36,504 bases of DNA. Source: a virus. A model generated the notes under the pieces. It was not told where the DNA came from. It ran no database searches and saw only the letters and a program-made list of their open reading frames with translations. Each line of letters starts with the position of its first letter. The first letter of the stretch is position 1. The stretch is from positions 1 through 36,504 of IMG/VR virus record IMGVR_UViG_3300017782_004791; one strand, 5' to 3'. Shown piece by piece: positions 31,956-36,504 of this stretch. Position numbers and translations under genes: made by a program.

Positions 31956-32519
31956 GATGCGAATGCCCTCGCTCACGAACTCCACAGACGCAGGCTGAGT
32001 CTCAGCGCTAACGCTCCCCGCCACCAGGCGGCTGGTGAAGCGCGCTTCTGTGACCAGTACGGCTACATGCCGTCTCTGGACGACTTCGACCATTACATGA
32101 ACTTGGTGATCTACCCGGACCCTCCCAACGGGGAGTGGCAGTGGGGAGACGAGGCTTCGGCTCTCTGCGTGGTCACCACAGCCAGTGATACCTACCACCT
32201 GACCGACAAGTCAGCGCTGATTCCTAACGCAAACTACGTCTTCACCCAGGGCGAGAAGCTCGCTGAGACGAAGGTTGTCGGCTGGTTGCCGTATGAGCGA
32301 GTGATCAGCGCCCCCCAGGTTCAGGTCAACATCAATTGCCTGTTCCCAATGCCGAAGGAACTAGACCCGAAGAACCCTGTCTTCGAGGAGCCGGACCTGA
32401 ATGTCCCGATGCTGTGGAGCTACGAGCTTCAGGCCTTCTGGACTCCGCTCGGCTTCCACGTCTACGACAACACGAAGAAGGGTCTCGTTCTCCGAACCGA
32501 AGAGGAGATCCGCAAGTGA
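31953..32519 (+). CDS. Hypothetical protein, first gene of early-type operon
   Basis: This 188-residue protein is taken to start at ATG 31953, placed at the predicted transcription start. It has a helical N-terminus (ANALAHELHRRRLSLS), then CDQYGYMPSLDDFDHYMN, and beta-rich Trp/Pro-containing segments (WQWGDEASALCVV, LPYERVISAPQVQVNI, FWTPLGFHVYD). I recognise no family. Its stop overlaps the GTG of the Cro/CI-like gene (GTGA), which implies coupling and suggests it may be a partner or target of that regulator, but nothing else supports this. Confidence 0.65.
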   Translation: MDANALAHELHRRRLSLSANAPRHQAAGEARFCDQYGYMPSLDDFDHYMNLVIYPDPPNGEWQWGDEASALCVVTTASDTYHLTDKSALIPNANYVFTQGEKLAETKVVGWLPYERVISAPQVQVNINCLFPMPKELDPKNPVFEEPDLNVPMLWSYELQAFWTPLGFHVYDNTKKGLVLRTEEEIRK

Positions 32520-32740
32520 ACCTTCACGAAGCCGTCCGATTCGCACGTGAGCGTGCAGGCGTGTCCGCTGCGTCTCTTTCACGGGAGATCGGCAAGTCAC
32601 CTTCCTACATCGCCAAGCTCGAAAAGCAGCAGCTAGAGCCTTCGTTCTCTGTTGTCGCTCAGATCTTCGAGGTTCTGGCTTTCACCGACCAAGAGATCGT
32701 CTTCACGGTCCGTACCACAGGAGCGCCCGATGAGGTTTAG
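32516..32740 (+). CDS. Cro/CI (XRE)-family transcriptional regulator
   Basis: This 74-residue protein starts at GTG 32516, overlapping the preceding stop and preceded by GAGGAG 9 nt away. Residues 5-58 form an XRE-type helix-turn-helix: AVRFARERAGVSAASLSREIGKSPSYIAKLEKQ, with the usual turn (SAASLSREIG) and recognition helix (SPSYIAKLEKQ). There is no C-terminal domain, so it resembles a small Cro-type repressor rather than CI. It probably binds DNA as a dimer; the tandem repeats at 31902 are candidate sites, which would make it autoregulatory. Binding is inferred. Its end overlaps the next gene by 11 bp. Confidence 0.8.
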   Translation: MNLHEAVRFARERAGVSAASLSREIGKSPSYIAKLEKQQLEPSFSVVAQIFEVLAFTDQEIVFTVRTTGAPDEV

Positions 32741-33563
32741 CGCCAGCATGATCAAGACTTGGATGGACTGCCCTCAGCAAGCCAAGTTCAAGTCCGTCCT
32801 AAAACTCCCCGAGGCTCGACACGCCAAGACTTCCTACGGAACCTGCGTGCATGACGCCTTGGAACTCTACAACAACTCCGGGAACGTGGAGGCTGCCGTT
32901 GCCCGGTTCAAGGACACGTGGGAAGACCCGTCCATCCTGCGTGCCGAGGTCGACATCTGGCCTCAGAACACTTCATGGGGTGAGCTTCGTGAGCGTGGTA
33001 TCAAGTCGATCCTGAAGTACCACGAGGACAACAAGTGGGCTACTCGCACGATTGTGGCCAACGAGCACAAGTTCTTGGTCCCGTTCGGTGAGCACACCTT
33101 GTCGGGCTTCGTGGACAACATCGAGATCACTGGCTCTGGGGCCAACAAGACTCTGGAGATCATCGACTTCAAGACGAGCAGCTACACGCCGTCTCATTTG
33201 GAGCTTCGAATGAACATCCAGTTCACGATCTACATGTACGCCTCCTATCAGCCTGAGTTCTGGGCTGACATCCCGAATGGCATGGAGCTATTCGAGAAGC
33301 TCAAGGACGCTCCTCGTCGGGGTACATGGTACTCGCTGTGGAACCACAAGCGCACTGACGTTGGCCCTCGCAATGAGTTGGACATGGAGCGTCTGTACCG
33401 GGCGATGGTCGAGATCGAGCGTGCTCTGAAGCACGAGGTCTTCGTCCCGAATATCAAGGGCGATTCGTGCATGTGGTGCTCATACACAAACCTCTGCCCC
33501 GCCACTATCCCTCTAGCTCAGGAAGTTGAAATTGCAAAACGTGAACGCATCACCGGAAACTGA
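32730..33563 (+). CDS. Cas4/RecB-type PD-(D/E)XK nuclease with Fe-S cysteines
   Basis: This 277-residue protein starts at ATG 32730 with AGGAG upstream. It shows the RecB-family nuclease order: TSYGTCVHDALE with His41, LSGFVDN with Asp129, LEIIDFKTS with Asp146 and Lys148, and MNIQFTIYMYA with the Q-x3-Y pattern. Four cysteines are placed as in Cas4/AddB iron-sulfur nucleases: Cys14, and Cys247, Cys250, Cys256 in CMWCSYTNLCP. Such proteins resect DNA ends with 5'-3' or mixed polarity. There is no CRISPR array, so here it likely serves phage replication or recombination together with the Sak4-like ATPase and SSB-like protein downstream. Confidence 0.8.
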   Translation: MRFSASMIKTWMDCPQQAKFKSVLKLPEARHAKTSYGTCVHDALELYNNSGNVEAAVARFKDTWEDPSILRAEVDIWPQNTSWGELRERGIKSILKYHEDNKWATRTIVANEHKFLVPFGEHTLSGFVDNIEITGSGANKTLEIIDFKTSSYTPSHLELRMNIQFTIYMYASYQPEFWADIPNGMELFEKLKDAPRRGTWYSLWNHKRTDVGPRNELDMERLYRAMVEIERALKHEVFVPNIKGDSCMWCSYTNLCPATIPLAQEVEIAKRERITGN

Positions 33564-33765
33564 CGAAGGAATTGATCTTGCAAGACGCATGATCACGATG
33601 AGGTTGTCCAGCGACGACCCAAACCCGGTCGTAGACGAGATCTACGACAACCAGGAATACGCCGTAACGACTGCCCTCTATCTCTTGGGCATGTTGGCCG
33701 AGTTCCTAGATCTTGAAACATGGCAAAAGAGCCGAATCGAAATGGAGAAGAGAAATGGCATTTGA
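33532..33765 (+). CDS. Small hypothetical protein in recombination operon
   Basis: This protein of about 77 residues has an uncertain start. TTG 33532 has AGGAAG 6 nt upstream and is preferred; GTG 33541 or ATG 33591 are alternatives. It overlaps the nuclease gene by 32 bp and the ATPase gene by 11 bp. The sequence is acidic and helical (LARRMITMRLSSDDPN, EYAVTTALYLLGMLAEFLDLETWQ) with no Cys. No family is recognised. Being squeezed between two recombination genes suggests a small partner of one of them. Confidence 0.55.
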   Translation: MQNVNASPETDEGIDLARRMITMRLSSDDPNPVVDEIYDNQEYAVTTALYLLGMLAEFLDLETWQKSRIEMEKRNGI

Positions 33766-35023
33766 GATCACCACTACCAACGCCCTCGATCACACGAACG
33801 TGTCGATCGTTGTCGTCGGCCCACCGGGGATCGGCAAGACACCGTTCGCACTGACGGCCCCCAAGCCGTTCTTGCTGAACGCTGAAGCTGGCGTGCAGTC
33901 GGTAGCTCACCTTCAGGTCCCTATGACCCAGGTGTCTTCGACTGAGCAGCTTGTCGAGATTCGCAACATCCTGGCGCTGCCTGAGGAAGAGCGAACCGAG
34001 ACTCTTGGCTTCGAGGTCGAGACTGTGGTCATCGACACGATCGATGAGATCACTCGCATCGCTACTCACGAGCGTTTGGAGTCCCAGAAGAAGGCTGAGA
34101 TGCAGCCTGGCGACTGGTCGTGGCTCGCTGACGAGATGAACGCTCTGGTCCGTGGCTTCCGTGGCCTGGACATGAACGTGATCTTCGTGTGTCACACCAA
34201 GGACCAGCAGTCGGGTGATACCGGCGAGGTCTTCCACAAGCCGGACATCTCTGGTGCCTTCGGTCACCAGCTTCCTGCTGCCGTGGACATCGTGGGTCTG
34301 ATCGAGCGTCACGCTGTGATCGATGACCAGGGCGACACTGCCATGAAGACCTTCTTCATCACTGACGACCGTCACGGCTACTCGTGGCTGAAGAACCGGG
34401 GCAAGCTCCCCGCCATGTTCGAACTCAACTTTGAGGATGATGTTCAGCGCATCCACGATGAGTTCTTCTCTGGCATCGAGTACGCCGAACCGAATCCTCG
34501 TGTCATCGACTACGCACTGCCCGAGGAAGAGGTCACTGAAGTGGACGACTCTCCGTCCATGCCAGCGAACCCGACTGTTGATGAGGTCCGTGACCAGATC
34601 TCCGAGGCTCAGGAAGTCGTGAAGGCGGCTACTGAGCAGAAGAAGGCCAGCGAGAAGCAGGCCGTGCTGACGGAGCCTAGCTCCATGAAGGCAGACGACA
34701 TCGACACGTCGAACCTAGTCAACGGTGAGCGCATCGTTGACAGCCGCTTCGATACCACCGGCTTTGAATTGAAGCCCGATGGGACGTTGAAGAACGCACG
34801 TGAAACCCGTTTCCACTACATCCTTGAGGATGGAACTCGGGTGATCAGCGTCAACCAGTTGGAGAAGGGCGTACTCCCCATCCCCAACCCCGAGGTCGGT
34901 ACTGGCATCTTCTGCCAGACCACGGGAGCGGAGGTCACTCGTGACCACGCAAACGTGAGCCGAATTCGGTTCCGCAAAGTCTTCTCCGAAGAAGAATTCG
35001 GTAGAAGAGTTGCATCAGAGTAA
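33755..35023 (+). CDS. Sak4-like RecA-fold ATPase
   Basis: This 422-residue protein starts at ATG 33755 after GGAGAAGAG. Its first 230 residues carry a RecA/AAA core: Walker A GPPGIGKT (22-29), Walker B VVIDTIDE (91-98) and VIFVCHTK (about 147-154), with FLLNAEAG after Walker A as in Sak4-type phage recombinases. Sak4 proteins promote single-strand annealing with a cognate SSB, and an SSB-like gene follows. Beyond about residue 265 there is an acidic linker, a helical stretch (DEVRDQISEAQEVVKAATEQKKASEKQ) and an extra domain (about 315-422) that I do not recognise and that makes it longer than typical Sak4 proteins. Confidence 0.75.
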   Translation: MAFEITTTNALDHTNVSIVVVGPPGIGKTPFALTAPKPFLLNAEAGVQSVAHLQVPMTQVSSTEQLVEIRNILALPEEERTETLGFEVETVVIDTIDEITRIATHERLESQKKAEMQPGDWSWLADEMNALVRGFRGLDMNVIFVCHTKDQQSGDTGEVFHKPDISGAFGHQLPAAVDIVGLIERHAVIDDQGDTAMKTFFITDDRHGYSWLKNRGKLPAMFELNFEDDVQRIHDEFFSGIEYAEPNPRVIDYALPEEEVTEVDDSPSMPANPTVDEVRDQISEAQEVVKAATEQKKASEKQAVLTEPSSMKADDIDTSNLVNGERIVDSRFDTTGFELKPDGTLKNARETRFHYILEDGTRVISVNQLEKGVLPIPNPEVGTGIFCQTTGAEVTRDHANVSRIRFRKVFSEEEFGRRVASE

Positions 35024-35057
35024 CACCAAGCAGCAAAACCAAAGATAGGCTAACCAA

Positions 35058-35588
35058 ATGCAGTTTACACTACAGGACAGTAACAAGAGCGGCGGCGGGG
35101 ACTTCCCCGAGCGTCTCCCCTTCCCGCACCAGAGCGTCTTCGAAGCGAAGATTCTCGAAATCACCGAGCAGGATTCCCGCTGGGACATCGATGATGAGGA
35201 CCCGTCGAAGGGCAAGAAGCAGGAACTCAACTTCAAGTTCGAGGTCATCGATCCTGATGGCGACTTCGACAAGCGTTGGGCCTGGGGCAAGTGCGCCGCT
35301 TACTTGAGCACCGACAGCCGTAACAAGCTTCGCCAGTGGGTCCAGGGCATCCTGGACATCGACGTTCTCCCTGAGGGCTTCGCTTTCAACACTGACGATC
35401 TTGTCGGTCGCCAGTGCCGCATCATCGTGGAGGCTTACGAGAAGAAGACCGGTGGCGTGGGCAACTATGTCGCCGAGGTCCGTCACTCTCGTGCCGCTGG
35501 TGGAGAGATTGGCCAGCAGCCTGCGATGACCGCTTCTGAGTTCCGTGCTCAGAACGCCCCTGCTGAGGACGACGTAGAGCCGTTCTGA
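35058..35588 (+). CDS. Probable single-stranded DNA-binding protein
   Basis: This 176-residue protein has an OB-like beta-rich core: PFPHQSVFEAKILEI, ELNFKFEVIDPDG, LVGRQCRIIVEAYEKK and VGNYVAEVRHS, then a disordered Ala/Gln-rich stretch and an acidic C-terminal tip DDVEPF. That tip resembles the SSB tail that recruits replication and repair enzymes. It is located between a Sak4-like ATPase and a primase, the expected setting for a phage SSB. The family is not shown by any motif I can cite, so the assignment rests on the fold pattern, tail and context. The ribosome binding site is weak (GATAGG). Confidence 0.65.
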   Translation: MQFTLQDSNKSGGGDFPERLPFPHQSVFEAKILEITEQDSRWDIDDEDPSKGKKQELNFKFEVIDPDGDFDKRWAWGKCAAYLSTDSRNKLRQWVQGILDIDVLPEGFAFNTDDLVGRQCRIIVEAYEKKTGGVGNYVAEVRHSRAAGGEIGQQPAMTASEFRAQNAPAEDDVEPF

Positions 35589-35938
35589 TGAAGGAAAAAG
35601 TGAACCTCGTGTCCAAGAAGGACTTGAGGATCACTTGGTTCTCGGGGAGTGGTGGTGGAGGACAGCACAGGAACAAGCATTCCAACTGCTGTCGCATCCA
35701 CCACCCTCCTTCGGGGGTGACTGCCGTTGGGCAGTCCCACAAGGACAGGCCTTCGAACCAGCGTGAGGCATTCCGCAACCTTGTGGACAACAAGATCTTC
35801 AAGGCATGGCTGAACACGACAGCCGCCCGAATCAACGGCCGTCCCTCTCCTGAGGAAGTCGTTGAAGAAATGATGAACCCACGGAACCTGCGAGTAGAGG
35901 TCCGTGATGAGACCGGCAAGTGGAGAGACGATGAGTGA
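35588..35938 (+). CDS. RF-1 domain (GGQ) protein, stand-alone
   Basis: This 116-residue protein contains the class I release-factor catalytic domain: SGSGGGGQHRNK (residues 19-30) with GGQ at 24-26, followed by RIHHPPSGVTAV and SHKDRPSNQREAF, the family signature around the peptidyl-tRNA hydrolysis motif. It has no stop-codon recognition domain. Its C-terminus is acidic (KWRDDE), unlike the basic mRNA-channel tail of ArfB/YaeJ rescue factors. It may release peptides from stalled ribosomes or do something different in infection. The start overlaps the SSB-like stop (TGATG) and its end overlaps the primase start by 8 bp, so it is coupled to replication genes. Confidence 0.85.
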   Translation: MKEKVNLVSKKDLRITWFSGSGGGGQHRNKHSNCCRIHHPPSGVTAVGQSHKDRPSNQREAFRNLVDNKIFKAWLNTTAARINGRPSPEEVVEEMMNPRNLRVEVRDETGKWRDDE

Positions 35939-36504
35939 GGTACTTGACTACCTTGCGTCCAAGAACATCGAATACAGAGTTGCGGGCAACCTCAACGTCA
36001 AGACCGTCTGCATGTTCCATGAGTCGGAGCGTGACGTAGACCACGGCAGTCTCTACATCAGTATCAACCCTGATGACGAGGTGCCGGGTCTGTTCTTCTG
36101 CCACGTCTGTGAAGCCAGCGGCACGCTGAACAAGCTGAAGCACCATCATGGTGACCCGACTGATGCGAACCAGATTCCGGCTGGCAAGAAGATTCAGATC
36201 CTCCAGGCTGCCGCTGAATACTACGCCAGCAACCTGGAAGACAGCCCTGAAGCCTTGTCTTACCTGATGGACGAGCGCAACTTGTCGCCCGAAACAATCA
36301 CCGAGTTGAAGCTGGGTGTTACGGATGGCGGATTGCTCAATCATTTGATGATGCGTGAGTTCCAGATCGAAGACATCCGTGGCACGGGTCTGATCACGAG
36401 CGTCGATGAGGAGTTCTTCCCCAAGGGCAGTATCACCATCCCGTACTTCGTGCAGGGCATGTGTACGCAGATCCGTGGCCGTGTCCTGAACACGAACAAG
36501 AACA
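35931..36504 (+). CDS. DnaG-type primase, N-terminal part (3' truncated)
   Basis: The ATG at 35931 opens a frame that runs off the window end, giving 191 residues. The CHC2-type zinc-binding domain is visible: CMFH (27-30) and CHVC (57-60) with a SLYISINP strand between. It is followed by YYASNLEDSPEALSYLMDERNLSPETITELKLGV (about 99-132), which matches the linker to the DnaG catalytic core (helix, RxLS, xGV pattern). The catalytic TOPRIM part should lie beyond the window; it could be a primase-helicase fusion. It overlaps the previous gene by 8 bp, and it completes the replication module. Confidence 0.8.
   Translation, partial: MSEVLDYLASKNIEYRVAGNLNVKTVCMFHESERDVDHGSLYISINPDDEVPGLFFCHVCEASGTLNKLKHHHGDPTDANQIPAGKKIQILQAAAEYYASNLEDSPEALSYLMDERNLSPETITELKLGVTDGGLLNHLMMREFQIEDIRGTGLITSVDEEFFPKGSITIPYFVQGMCTQIRGRVLNTNKN

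Noticed and set aside
32652-32729. Upstream extension of the Fe-S nuclease
   Set aside because: The added residues lie in the XRE gene in another frame and are low-complexity Ser/Arg; ATG 32730 has AGGAG.
32730-33563. CRISPR adaptation Cas4
   Set aside because: There are no repeats or cas1/cas2 in the window; Cas4-like nucleases are common in phage recombination modules.
1-36504. Minus-strand genes
   Set aside because: Long minus-strand frames lie antisense to confident + strand genes, are low-complexity and lack ribosome binding sites.

Overview
The window is a 36.5 kb piece of a tailed-phage (Caudoviricetes) genome with long-tailed siphovirus architecture. Every supported gene is on the + strand and the genes are tightly packed, often with 1-11 bp stop/start overlaps. 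An actinobacterial host is inferred, not shown. The hints are fairly GC-rich coding sequence with CGT/GGT/GCT-heavy codons, GTG and TTG starts, TANNNT-type -10 elements, a probable leaderless mRNA, and tail and recombination genes of types common in actinobacteriophages. There is no integrase, no tRNA, no CRISPR array and no recognisable endolysin or holin in the window.

Positions 1-9741 hold head and neck genes in classical order: the 3' end of the large terminase gene, a small unknown gene, portal, prohead serine protease, scaffold (with a strong internal in-frame start), a decoration-like protein and an HK97-fold major capsid protein. A UUCG-loop terminator follows. Next come an unknown gene and a second UUCG-loop terminator, then a run of head-tail connector and tail-completion candidates. 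Positions 9742-31899 hold the tail genes. The major tail protein has an inverted repeat covering its ribosome binding site. It is followed by two hairpins, two tail-assembly chaperone frames probably joined by a -1 frameshift, a 1880-residue tape measure protein, a Dit-like protein, a hub/Tal-like protein, and a roughly 10 kb block of adsorption proteins: FN3/S74 fibre, Ig-like fibre, a 1324-residue beta-helix protein, a fibre-repeat protein and a 293-residue repeat protein.

The tail block shows striking internal domain reuse. The 123-residue Dit-like protein just after the tape measure recurs as the C-terminal domain of two distant fibre proteins. Both of those carry, directly before it, an array of roughly 20-residue Gly-Ser-Ala repeats. 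An alpha/beta (ThuA/class I amidotransferase-like) domain appears both at the end of the hub protein and at the start of the 1324-residue protein. Much of that large gene also looks different in base and codon use from its neighbours.

At about 31,900 a likely leaderless promoter with tandem operator-like repeats opens an early-type operon: an unknown protein, a Cro/CI-like regulator, a Cas4/RecB-type Fe-S nuclease, a small unknown protein, a Sak4-like ATPase, an SSB-like protein, a stand-alone GGQ (RF-1 domain) protein, and a DnaG-type primase cut by the window end. This is a replication and recombination module, with the GGQ protein as the unexpected member. All functions are assigned from motifs and gene order read by eye; no database search was run.
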